A stretch of 39,174 nt of DNA from the IMG/VR virus record IMGVR_UViG_3300020147_000007, positions 1 through 39,174 of that record; one strand, 5' to 3'. The notes under the pieces are model-generated. The model was not told the origin of the DNA, did not search any database, and saw only the letters and a program-made list of their open reading frames with translations. How positions within the stretch are numbered: the stretch's first letter is position 1; each line of letters opens with the position of its first letter. Shown one piece after another: positions 1-6,258 of the stretch. This stretch comes from a virus. The position numbers were made by a program, and so were the translations under genes.

Positions 1-127
1 AGCTGGCCGCTTCGCCCGCCTTCGTCCGTGAGTGTGAGGAGGAAGGCGGGCAGCCGCACATCGCGGCCCGGGAGGCGGTCGAGCATGTGTTCGACCTGCC
101 GCATCTGAACAAGTGGCGGGTGCCGGC
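1..127. repeat. Terminal direct repeat, left copy (contig closes into a circle)
   Basis: These 127 bases are identical to 39048-39174. A small reading frame that starts at 38972 continues unbroken across the join and stops at 161, so the two ends are one locus. An overlap of exactly 127 is a common assembler k-mer length, so the repeat is more likely an assembly signature of a circular or circularly permuted genome than a biological direct terminal repeat. Confidence 0.9.
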
Positions 128-161
128 GGTGCTGGACCTGCTGCGCGAATACGGGGCTTGA
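1..161 (+). CDS. 3' part of the small protein that begins at 38972 (spans the join)
   Basis: The frame enters the window at position 3 and ends with TGA at 159-161. Joined to its beginning at 38972, it encodes a 78-residue acidic, probably soluble protein with the local motif EEEGGQPHIAAREAVEHVF. I do not recognise the family. The next gene starts one base after the stop, so it belongs to the rightward early operon. Only the C-terminal part lies here; the complete gene is read across the circular closure. Confidence 0.75.
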   Translation, partial: LAASPAFVRECEEEGGQPHIAAREAVEHVFDLPHLNKWRVPAVLDLLREYGA

Positions 162-162
162 C

Positions 163-354
163 ATGCACGTCGATCTGGAAATTGCACGCAAACATGCCGA
201 GCGAGTGCTGGAGATTGCGAAGGTTCTTGACGCCACGGGATACACCATCCAGAAGTCGGAAAGGCGCGATCACTTGCGCTCCGTTCAAGGCGTGACCGGC
301 GAATACCTCGCCCGCGCCATCTTGCGCTACATCGCCGACACGGAGGCAAAATGA
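163..354 (+). CDS. Small early protein, unknown function (63 aa)
   Basis: Begins one base after the stop of the preceding gene and ends in an ATGA overlap with the next, typical of a coupled phage operon. The protein is mainly helical and charged (segment ARKHAERVLEIAKVLDATGY), with no membrane segment and no cysteine pairs. No family is recognised. Support is operon position and tight spacing rather than homology. Confidence 0.65.
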   Translation: MHVDLEIARKHAERVLEIAKVLDATGYTIQKSERRDHLRSVQGVTGEYLARAILRYIADTEAK

Positions 355-521
355 AGTCCGTCATCGCCACCCTGTTATGGACCGTCACGGCGACGTGCCT
401 TCTGGTCACGCTGTTCCGTGCCGCCACCACCCCACACGACGTGGACATCATTCCGCTGGCGCTGTGCTTTGCCGCGATCCTGGTATTCACGGTGGCCGCT
501 GGCCGGCCCAACAAGCGTTGA
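351..521 (+). CDS. Small two-helix membrane protein (56 aa)
   Basis: Starts at the ATG overlapping the previous stop (ATGA at 351-354). Two hydrophobic stretches, about residues 4-22 and 34-50, are separated by a short polar loop (RAATTPHDVD), and the C-terminus is basic (GRPNKR), predicting a helical hairpin in the inner membrane. Function unknown. Accessory membrane proteins of this size are common in early phage operons; nothing ties this one to lysis, whose genes lie elsewhere. Confidence 0.65.
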   Translation: MKSVIATLLWTVTATCLLVTLFRAATTPHDVDIIPLALCFAAILVFTVAAGRPNKR

Positions 522-528
522 GGTAGAC

Positions 529-753
529 ATGCACACGATGCCTCGCTACACCAACCTCGCACTCAAGCGCTGCTCCGACAACCGTGAGCGCGCGTTCGCC
601 ATATCGGCCGCCACGGTCGGCAAGCTCAAGATGCACCCGCCTGTCCCAAGGGAGAAGGCGCTGGTGGTGATCCAGGAGCCGGAGCATTCGTCGCCGGGAT
701 GGGATTACGATGAAGAACTCGCCCATGGCTTCGATCTGAAGTATGGGCAGTAG
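529..753 (+). CDS. Early protein, unknown function (74 aa)
   Basis: The frame starts at ATG 529, seven bases after the previous stop; a second in-frame ATG at 538 is possible. The protein has a basic N-terminal half and an acidic C-terminal half (DYDEELAHGFDLKYGQ), is soluble and has no recognised domain. It is followed by a 94-base gap before the SSB-like gene, the longest non-coding stretch in this part of the operon. Confidence 0.6.
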   Translation: MHTMPRYTNLALKRCSDNRERAFAISAATVGKLKMHPPVPREKALVVIQEPEHSSPGWDYDEELAHGFDLKYGQ

Positions 754-790
754 GCCATCTGTCGGGCCTAACTGAAGGCGGCAGGCCGAC

Positions 791-810
791 GCCGTGGCGG
801 GCTCCACGGC
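791..810. other. Hairpin in the leader of the SSB-like gene
   Basis: GCCGTGG (791-797) pairs with CCACGGC (804-810) around a six-base loop, a perfect 7-bp stem about 38 bases before the SSB-like start. There is no T-run after it, so it is not a convincing terminator. It could be a transcript-processing or translation-control structure. Confidence 0.4.
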
Positions 811-847
811 ACCCACAATGCGGTGAAAGATTCCGCGAGGTCACAAG

Positions 848-1597
848 ATGAGCCGTTCCAATCCTACTGAAACCAGTTCCAACCCGTGTACACGATGGTT
901 TGAGTACGCGGGAGGTTCCGATGGTGGCGTGGTCCGCTACTACGACAAGGAGAAAAAGGAGAACGTGGACGTAGGCGACAAGTTCACATTCCTTCTTCTC
1001 GATGAGCTTTCTTCCGTGAAGGGTTGGCACGACGCCAGCGACAGCGGCATCTACTCCAACGAGGTTCGGGACACGCGCCAGGATGTGCTGGTGGTCAAGT
1101 CGTTCAAGGGCGGAGAACTGGCGAGCGGCCTGTACGCCAACATCCGCGACCGGGTGGGCAACTTCGGCGGGCACTTCGTGATGTCCTGCTACATCGCCTA
1201 CCGCAACGAGAACGGCGGCTACTCGCTCGGCAACATCGGCTTCAAGGGCGCCGCTCTGAACGCATGGGTCGAGTTCAAGAAGTCGTGCCCGACCAAGAAC
1301 GGGCGAAAGGCGTTCTATGTGGACGCCATCAAGATCGACGGTTTTGACGAAGGCACGAAGGGACGAGTTACCTACCGCGTTCCTCACTTCAAGCTGACTC
1401 CGGTCAGCGACGAGGCCAATGCAAGCGCTATCGCGCTGGACGAGGAATTGCAGGCGTTTCTTGCCGACTACCTGCGCCGTGGACGGGTGGAGCAGGCGGA
1501 AGTGGCGAAGTCTGCAACGCCGGCCGAGCCGGCGCCTGAGCGTCAGGAAAGCAGGCGTTCGCACGAAGATTTCGTAGACGACGACATCCCGTTCTGA
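848..1597 (+). CDS. ssb: Single-stranded DNA-binding protein, SSB-like
   Basis: A 249-residue soluble protein ending in an acidic stretch and the tip FVDDDIPF, matching the partner-binding C-terminal tail of bacterial SSB (DDDIPF in E. coli). The body is rich in aromatic and basic residues and strand-like segments, as expected of an OB-type ssDNA binder, then a Pro/Ala/Glu-rich linker (about 215-238) precedes the tail. It is preceded by GAGG nine bases before ATG 848 and followed seven bases on by a RecB-like exonuclease, so the pair probably acts in phage DNA replication or recombination, with the tail recruiting host proteins. The fold is inferred from the tail, size and context. Confidence 0.75.
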   Translation: MSRSNPTETSSNPCTRWFEYAGGSDGGVVRYYDKEKKENVDVGDKFTFLLLDELSSVKGWHDASDSGIYSNEVRDTRQDVLVVKSFKGGELASGLYANIRDRVGNFGGHFVMSCYIAYRNENGGYSLGNIGFKGAALNAWVEFKKSCPTKNGRKAFYVDAIKIDGFDEGTKGRVTYRVPHFKLTPVSDEANASAIALDEELQAFLADYLRRGRVEQAEVAKSATPAEPAPERQESRRSHEDFVDDDIPF

Positions 1598-1604
1598 GGT
1601 CAGC

Positions 1605-2264
1605 ATGCCTACTCCCAAGAAAGGTTACTTCTTGGCTGACGGCACCCAAGTCCCCGGCACCACTACGGTGCTGGGGCGCTTCAAGGAGTCCGGCGCCCTG
1701 CTGCGCTGGGCCTGGAAGCAGGGGAAAGACGGCCTGGAACTGTACGAGACGCGCGACAAGGCGGCCGAAATCGGCACCGCCGCGCATGCGATGGTGGAAG
1801 CCCGCATCAACGGTGCGGATCCGGAGGATCGCGAGGAGCTTCACGCGCTGGACGAGGCTGGGAAGAAGCGGGCTCGCAACGCATTCCGCATGTACGAGCG
1901 CTGGGCCGCCATGTCGAACCTGAAGATACTGCACCAGGAGATTCCGCTGGTGTCAGAGGCCTACCGGTTCGGCGGAACGCCGGATGCCATCGGGCTGGTG
2001 GATGGCGAGTTGTGCCTGGTGGACTGGAAAACCAGCAACGGCGTCTATTCCGACTACCTGCTGCAGTTGGCCGCGTATCGGCTGCTGTGGGAGGAGTTGC
2101 ACCCGGATCAACCGCTGACCGGTGGGTTCCACCTGTGCCGTTTCTCCAAGGACTTCGGCGATTTCTCACACCACTACTACGACGAATTGGACAGCGCGCG
2201 CCAGATGTTCATCCATCTCCGCGCCGCTTACGAGTTCGACAAGGAACTGAAGGGGAGGGCGTGA
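1605..2264 (+). CDS. PD-(D/E)XK exonuclease, RecB/Cas4-like
   Basis: A 219-residue protein with the ordered motifs of RecB-family nucleases: His61 in IGTAAHAM, Asp127 in GGTPDAIG, Asp140 and Lys142 in LVDWKTS, and Gln154/Tyr158 in LQLAAYRL. These form the metal-binding centre of PD-(D/E)XK exonucleases. It lies directly after the SSB-like gene and overlaps the next start by one base (TGATG). The likely role is resecting DNA ends for recombination or degrading host DNA. No recognisable single-strand annealing protein sits beside it, unlike lambda Exo-Bet or RecE-RecT pairs. Confidence 0.85.
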   Translation: MPTPKKGYFLADGTQVPGTTTVLGRFKESGALLRWAWKQGKDGLELYETRDKAAEIGTAAHAMVEARINGADPEDREELHALDEAGKKRARNAFRMYERWAAMSNLKILHQEIPLVSEAYRFGGTPDAIGLVDGELCLVDWKTSNGVYSDYLLQLAAYRLLWEELHPDQPLTGGFHLCRFSKDFGDFSHHYYDELDSARQMFIHLRAAYEFDKELKGRA

Positions 2265-2545
2265 TGTCTTATTACAACACCGTACCCATCCAAGGCGATC
2301 TGCTCGCGCAGGCTCACCGCATCGCCGGCCAGCAGGACCAGGCCGTGCTGGCGATCTTCCAGGACGGCAAGCCGCACACGCCGTCCGATGTGTGGCAACG
2401 CCTGGTCAACGGCGGCCGCAATCTGCTGCTTACGTCGGTTCGCAGAAGCGTGACGACGCTGGAGCATGCCGGCGCGCTCGTGAAGCTGGACGAGGTGCGC
2501 ATGGGCCCTCACGGGCGTCCGGAACGACTCTGGAGCAAGGCATGA
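2264..2545 (+). CDS. Small winged-helix-like protein (93 aa)
   Basis: ATG 2264 overlaps the exonuclease stop by one base, with AGGGGAGGG just upstream. The pattern AVLAIFQDGKPHTPSDVWQRL, then SVRRSVTTLEHAGALVKL, then a basic GPHGRPERLW end, resembles the helix-turn-helix plus wing of small DNA-binding proteins whose second helix region is followed by a 'gain of rigidity' hairpin. The family is not identified. Coupling to the nuclease suggests a role in DNA metabolism or local regulation. Confidence 0.65.
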   Translation: MSYYNTVPIQGDLLAQAHRIAGQQDQAVLAIFQDGKPHTPSDVWQRLVNGGRNLLLTSVRRSVTTLEHAGALVKLDEVRMGPHGRPERLWSKA

Positions 2546-2961
2546 CCCCCGAGGAACGCAAGCGGCGCAACGTGGCCGCGTCCCTGCGCTACCAGCGTCG
2601 CATGATGGCCGAGGACTCCCCAGCCGGGGAACGGTTCCGGGCCCGTCGCCGGGAGATGGACCGCAAGCGCCGGGAGCGAAAGCGGGCCGGCGAAACCGAC
2701 CGGATCGCCACACTGGCCGCCAGGATCGCCGCCAGCAACGCCACACGGCGCGCGCAGGCCGTGATCAAGGCCGAGGCCGCCAAGCGGTCCGCGCAGAAGG
2801 CCGTGAAGGCCAATGCGCTGGCATCCCTTCCGGAGCCCAAGGTCGAGCGCCAGACGGTGGAGCAATGGGTGGCGGCCGGCGGCCAGATCGAGGTGTTGCC
2901 GAGCCAGCTGGGCCAGGCGTTCAGGGGGTTGGGGCGCGGCGTTGCCGTGAGCCTGTACTGA
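2542..2961 (+). CDS. Highly basic early protein (139 aa)
   Basis: Overlaps the previous gene as ATGA. The first 60 residues are extremely Arg/Lys rich (EERKRRNVAASLRYQRR; RKRRERKRAGE), followed by an Ala/Lys-rich helix (about 62-100) and a more hydrophobic end with VEQWVAAGGQIEVLPSQLGQ. It looks like a nucleic-acid-binding protein with long helices or a coiled coil. Because it follows SSB and exonuclease genes, an accessory DNA-binding or annealing role is possible, but this is inference only. Confidence 0.65.
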   Translation: MTPEERKRRNVAASLRYQRRMMAEDSPAGERFRARRREMDRKRRERKRAGETDRIATLAARIAASNATRRAQAVIKAEAAKRSAQKAVKANALASLPEPKVERQTVEQWVAAGGQIEVLPSQLGQAFRGLGRGVAVSLY

Positions 2962-3048
2962 TGGCCGGTTTCTTTCGGTTCCTGCGTGTATAGGATCATG
3001 GACATTCCCAACCCTGATACTTTCTTTGAATCGTGGAGGCAACGACTC

Positions 3049-3501
3049 ATGAACCACCACCCCGCCGAGGCGCCTGTGGCAGTGACGAATGAGATGGTTC
3101 TGTCTGCTGCGGAAGCCTTCTTGATGCACCCTGCATGTGCGGACACGACCGTAGGGCACGGGCCTATTCGCGCAGCGCTTGAGGCGGCGAACCTCTACCT
3201 CCGCCCCGACCCCGAGGTGACGGCGCTGCGGGCTGAGGTTGAGCGGTTGAAATCGGCTGAGGATGGTTGGAAGCAGCTGGTCGAAAACTGGGAAGCGTGG
3301 GCGAAGGCTGTGCAGGATGACATCGTATCGAATGCCGCCATTGCGAAGATCGCGCAGGAACGAGTGGCCCGCGTCCGCGCTCTGGCGGATGAGTGGTACG
3401 CACAGGCAAATGAGCCTGCTGGCGAACCGTACACAGCAGCGGATAACGCACGCGAGCAATGCTCGGTCGAACTCCGCGCCGCACTGGAGGGCCCCAAGTG
3501 A
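3049..3501 (+). CDS. Early protein with coiled-coil, unknown function (150 aa)
   Basis: The frame is open from 2986, but the ATG at 3049 is chosen because GGAGG lies at 3035-3039, nine bases upstream, while the ATGs at 2986 and 2998 have poor ribosome sites. The protein has a heptad-like helix (PEVTALRAEVERLKSAEDGW) followed by another long helix, and ends in RAALEGPK. Proteins with this build (short globular N-terminus, one coiled coil, repeated Ala) are common unknowns of phage early regions. It ends in a TGATG overlap with the zinc-ribbon gene. Confidence 0.65.
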   Translation: MNHHPAEAPVAVTNEMVLSAAEAFLMHPACADTTVGHGPIRAALEAANLYLRPDPEVTALRAEVERLKSAEDGWKQLVENWEAWAKAVQDDIVSNAAIAKIAQERVARVRALADEWYAQANEPAGEPYTAADNAREQCSVELRAALEGPK

Positions 3502-3713
3502 TGGACATTTCCTGCCCGGCTTGCGGCTCCAATGACCGCCTACACTACAAGGTCGTTCCCGATTCGCGCCTGAACTACACCTCGCGCGACGGTTCGGATA
3601 CTACCGAGCACTTCGGCCCGATCCGCGACTACACCTGCCGGAACTGTGACTTCAAGTTCCTGGTGGAGGAAGACGAGATCGAACAATCCGAGCGCGCAAT
3701 GGGAGAGCGGTGA
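3501..3713 (+). CDS. Zinc-ribbon protein (70 aa)
   Basis: Starts in the TGATG overlap at 3499-3503. Two CxxC knuckles (Cys5/Cys8 in SCPACGS; Cys46/Cys49 in YTCRNCDF), about 40 residues apart, form a classical single zinc ribbon with strand-like segments between and an acidic helix afterwards (LVEEDEIEQSE). Such ribbons act in nucleic acid or protein binding; no partner can be named. Confidence 0.7.
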   Translation: MDISCPACGSNDRLHYKVVPDSRLNYTSRDGSDTTEHFGPIRDYTCRNCDFKFLVEEDEIEQSERAMGER

Positions 3714-3976
3714 TGCCGACTGACAGCGAAATCCTGACTGGCATGGCCGATCACTTCGGGCCGCGCGGTGACATCACCGTGGACGAAGCAGACACCCTCC
3801 GCAAGTACGCCGCGATTGCGCGGGCGGTTGAGAGTGAGGAGTGGAAGCTGGTTCCGAAGGCCGCAACGATGGAGATGATCAGCGCGGCTCGCGAGTCGGG
3901 CGCCGAGTTCGGATTCGGCTACCACTACGTCAAGGCAATCGCCGCCGCCCCGCAGTTCCAGGAGGAGGGGAAGTGA
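3713..3976 (+). CDS. Early protein, unknown function (87 aa)
   Basis: ATG 3713 overlaps the preceding stop (TGATG); a GTG one codon earlier is a less likely alternative. The protein contains two recurring phage elements: an N-terminal helix pair (ADTLRKYAAIARAVESEEW) and a central KLVPKAATMEMISAARES segment seen in many phage unknowns that begin 'WKLVP...T.EM..A'. Function unknown. It overlaps the following GTG start as GTGA. Confidence 0.6.
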   Translation: MPTDSEILTGMADHFGPRGDITVDEADTLRKYAAIARAVESEEWKLVPKAATMEMISAARESGAEFGFGYHYVKAIAAAPQFQEEGK

Positions 3977-4152
3977 ATCGACTTTTGAAATTCCTGCTTC
4001 GTCTGACTGGCGGCCGTCCGATGTATCGCGGCAAGCCACTGTTCACCGACGTGGTGAGCGGCAAGACCGTCTACCACTACACCGACCGTCTCGGCCGCGA
4101 CTGGATGGCGAATCGAGGATTCCACCTTTTCCGAGTGCCTCGCCATGACTAA
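3973..4152 (+). CDS. Small basic protein with GTG start (59 aa)
   Basis: The start is GTG 3973 inside a GTGA overlap, with a very strong G-rich ribosome site (GGAGGAGGGG, 3961-3970) just before it. The protein is basic with an amphipathic N-terminal helix (NRLLKFLLRLTGG) and several aromatic residues (TVYHYTDRLGRDW). Function unknown. Its purine-rich ribosome site matches the C-rich loops of the RNA at 32156-32212. Confidence 0.6.
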   Translation: MNRLLKFLLRLTGGRPMYRGKPLFTDVVSGKTVYHYTDRLGRDWMANRGFHLFRVPRHD

Positions 4153-4612
4153 CCCCGACACCATCGCAGTGATCGTGGGGGAGAAGACCTGCTACGTATG
4201 CCGAGAGACGAAGCCGTCTAGTCAGTTTGCCTTGGCAAGGCGCGACCTGATGTGCAAACCATGCCGAAAGGAGTACGACAAGGCGCGCAGGCACCGTGCT
4301 TCACCAGTCAACGACTCCCCGGCAGCAAGGGCACGGAAGCGTCGGTGGAACATGGAAAACAAGAACCCATACAAGCAGGCGGCCAGAAGGGCTGTGCGGT
4401 CCGCTATAGAAAGAGGGGACTTGGTTCCTCGCGATGAGTGTGAAGCCTGCGGCGAGTCGCCGATGCGATCTGACGGGGTTCGCGCCGTCCAAGCTCACCA
4501 CGATGACTACAGCAGGCCCTTGAGCGTGCGATGGCTGTGCCCACGCTGTCACCGCGCCTGGCACAAGGTAAACGACGCCGCCATGCCCCAGGAGCCCGAC
4601 GAAGATGAGTAA
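4145..4612 (+). CDS. HNH-type zinc protein, putative endonuclease
   Basis: A 155-residue protein with an N-terminal CxxC pair (CYVCRETKPSSQF, then LMCKPCRKEY), a basic middle, then a second zinc site and an HNH-like core: CEACGES, QAHHDDYSRPLSVRWLCPRCHRAWH. The HHDD...LCPRCH...H layout matches HNH proteins common in phages, where His-His and the CxxC/H set support a beta-beta-alpha-metal fold. It could be a nicking or homing endonuclease, or a catalytically inert DNA-binding protein. It overlaps its neighbours by eight bases on both sides, as part of the operon. Confidence 0.65.
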   Translation: MTNPDTIAVIVGEKTCYVCRETKPSSQFALARRDLMCKPCRKEYDKARRHRASPVNDSPAARARKRRWNMENKNPYKQAARRAVRSAIERGDLVPRDECEACGESPMRSDGVRAVQAHHDDYSRPLSVRWLCPRCHRAWHKVNDAAMPQEPDEDE

Positions 4613-4829
4613 GCCCGTATTCACGGCTGCTGAGGTCAACGAGTGCTTCGACCTGTTGCTCGACAAGGGACCGCGACTGATCCCCGTGGAAGTGTTGGAG
4701 TCCATGCGCTCAACGCTGCTCGACTTCACCGAAGAGGGTGAGGCCGATGACGAGGACGACGTTCAGTGCCAAGAGTGCGGAGAGGTTGGCTGCAATGGCG
4801 AATGCCTCGGCTACATGCACGGAGACTGA
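4605..4829 (+). CDS. Acidic protein with C-terminal zinc-like knuckles (74 aa)
   Basis: A helical N-terminal half (FTAAEVNECFDLLLDKGPRL) is followed by a strongly acidic stretch (EEGEADDEDD) and a cysteine cluster VQCQECGEVGCNGEC (C-x2-C-x4-C-x3-C) that could bind one metal. Its first five codons are nearly the same as the next gene's (MSKP). Function unknown; it could be a small regulatory or DNA-mimic protein given the acidic charge. Confidence 0.6.
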   Translation: MSKPVFTAAEVNECFDLLLDKGPRLIPVEVLESMRSTLLDFTEEGEADDEDDVQCQECGEVGCNGECLGYMHGD

Positions 4830-4830
4830 G

Positions 4831-5271
4831 ATGAGTAAGCCCGAAACCGAGAAGCTGCCGAACAACATCGCGCAGGCAATCAGCGACGTGCAAGGCGACG
4901 CCGCAGATGGGTCGAAGTCCGACCTTGAGCGCTCGCGAGCACGTCTCGAAAAACTCATCCTCGCCGCGATCCGCGCGAAGGGCGGTGGGGAGGCTGCGGC
5001 CTTCGTGAATCCTACGGGCGAGATCGTCCGCTTGGGGTCTGGCCAACTCGCGCCCGGCACGAAGCTCTACACCACGCCCACCCCCGCGCCGGATGCGGTG
5101 GAGTATGTAAGCTTCGACGAACTGTTCAACGTAGCGTGCAAGGCATGGGACGCACATCAGGCTGCGTGCCGCATTACGACACCTGCGGGATCGCTGGAGA
5201 AGGTGATCGCAGAGGTTCACCGGCGCGTGTTCGCCCACGCCCGCAGCGCTGGAGGGGAAGGGAATGGCTGA
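4831..5271 (+). CDS. Mosaic early protein beginning MSKPETEKL (146 aa)
   Basis: ATG 4831 is one base after the previous stop. The first 28 bases are identical to the start of the minus-strand gene at 33041, and both proteins also carry a TP(A)PAPDA-type linker, so the two look like mosaics that share an N-terminal cassette. A middle segment (AAFVNPTGEIVRLGSGQLAPGTKLYT) resembles the recurring phage element 'AW...G..LY'. The C-terminal part is a predicted helical domain (YVSFDELFNVACKAWDAHQAACR). No function is known. Confidence 0.65.
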   Translation: MSKPETEKLPNNIAQAISDVQGDAADGSKSDLERSRARLEKLILAAIRAKGGGEAAAFVNPTGEIVRLGSGQLAPGTKLYTTPTPAPDAVEYVSFDELFNVACKAWDAHQAACRITTPAGSLEKVIAEVHRRVFAHARSAGGEGNG

Positions 5272-5860
5272 GTTGCAAACCATCGACATGCACAAGAACA
5301 ACGGCCTGCTGTGCGACTTCTGGACGCGCTGGCGAATCTCTGGCGACTACATCAGGTGCGGATGGTGTGACCGTCCGCAGTTGACCAGCTATGCAGACAA
5401 CGACTTCCCCCACGCGGACTTCTGCCCGGTCAAGGACAAGCCGACGATGGAGCGTCACCCGTGGCGCACCTACGCTGCGCTGCTCGCTCCGCTGATGGAA
5501 CGCCGCGCCCCTGAGCCGGCTGGGCGGGAGGATGATACCGAGGTCGTAATCGCCCGCCTGTACGCGGCCGCTAGGCACGTTGATCTAGCGAGGCAGAAGC
5601 TTCCTGACGCATTCAACCATCAGGAAGCGAACGACATCATCGACGCCATTAACCTCCTGCGCCGCCTGTCGCACAGGGCGGGGGATGTCGTGGCGTGGAT
5701 CGATCCGAAGGACATTGCATCTGTGCGCGCTTGCGCCGTCACCAGCCATGCGGCACGTAAGGTGATGGTGTCGGCCGCGCCCACCTCGAAGCGGTCCGTT
5801 CCGCTATACGCCCCCTCCGCGCCGGTGGCGGGGTCGGGGGAGGAGAATGGCAATGGGTAA
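5264..5860 (+). CDS. Early protein with zinc-like N-terminus, unknown function (198 aa)
   Basis: Overlaps the previous gene by eight bases. The N-terminus has scattered cysteines and aromatic residues (GLLCDFWTRWR; IRCGWCDRPQ; DFCPVKD) that could form a small metal site. The middle is helical (VVIARLYAAARHVDLARQK; DIIDAINLLRRL). The end carries the common phage 'VAWIDP...SVPLYA' element, also suggested in the neighbour at 4831. Function unknown. Confidence 0.65.
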   Translation: MAELQTIDMHKNNGLLCDFWTRWRISGDYIRCGWCDRPQLTSYADNDFPHADFCPVKDKPTMERHPWRTYAALLAPLMERRAPEPAGREDDTEVVIARLYAAARHVDLARQKLPDAFNHQEANDIIDAINLLRRLSHRAGDVVAWIDPKDIASVRACAVTSHAARKVMVSAAPTSKRSVPLYAPSAPVAGSGEENGNG

Positions 5861-6113
5861 GCACACGCCTGGGCCGTGGATGTTGGGCAATGGCTCACGC
5901 GCCACTGGCTTCACAGTGAAGATCGCGAGTGACGAACTGCTGGTTGGAGGGTATGGCCTGAAATCGGAAGCCAACGCCCGTCTGATCGCCGCCGCTCCCG
6001 ACCTACTGGCAGCTCTGGAACTAATCGAGCGCAACAGCACAAAGGCTGACTGGGCCGACGACATTTGGGCGGCGCTGGTCAATGCCATCGCCAAAGCCCG
6101 AGGTGACACATGA
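5853..6113 (+). CDS. Phage early protein of the HTPGPW...NARLIAAAPDLLAAL family (86 aa)
   Basis: The signature KHTPGPW at the N-terminus and ANARLIAAAPDLLAALE in the middle is a widespread phage family of unknown function, well known from Proteobacterial phages. ATG 5853 is chosen over ATG 5847 because GGAGGA (5839-5844) lies eight bases from the former and only two from the latter. The C-terminus is a short helix. It overlaps an 11-codon open frame (6110-6145) that links it to the next gene. Confidence 0.8.
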   Translation: MGKHTPGPWMLGNGSRATGFTVKIASDELLVGGYGLKSEANARLIAAAPDLLAALELIERNSTKADWADDIWAALVNAIAKARGDT

Positions 6114-6141
6114 CCTGGACCCCCACCGCCGAGAACATCGC

Positions 6142-6258
6142 ATGAGAGACCAGGACACCGCGAAACTCGAAACCGCCATTGGCAGGCTGGTCATAGCAGT
6201 GGCGGCGCTTATCGCCGCCATGCTGCTCGCCGCACTGACATGGTGCTTACTGGCTTAG
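6142..6258 (+). CDS. Single-pass small membrane protein (38 aa)
   Basis: ATG 6142 overlaps the stop of an 11-codon frame (6110-6145) that itself overlaps the previous gene as ATGA, so ribosomes could pass along. The protein has an acidic N-terminus (MRDQDTAKLE) and one long hydrophobic helix (about 13-38). It ends the rightward operon and its stop overlaps the end of the leftward tailspike gene by four bases. Function unknown. Confidence 0.55.
   Translation: MRDQDTAKLETAIGRLVIAVAALIAAMLLAALTWCLLA

Noticed and set aside
1-127. True direct terminal repeat of the T7 type
   Set aside because: The length equals a usual assembler overlap and the terminase is not T7-like; closure is the simpler reading.
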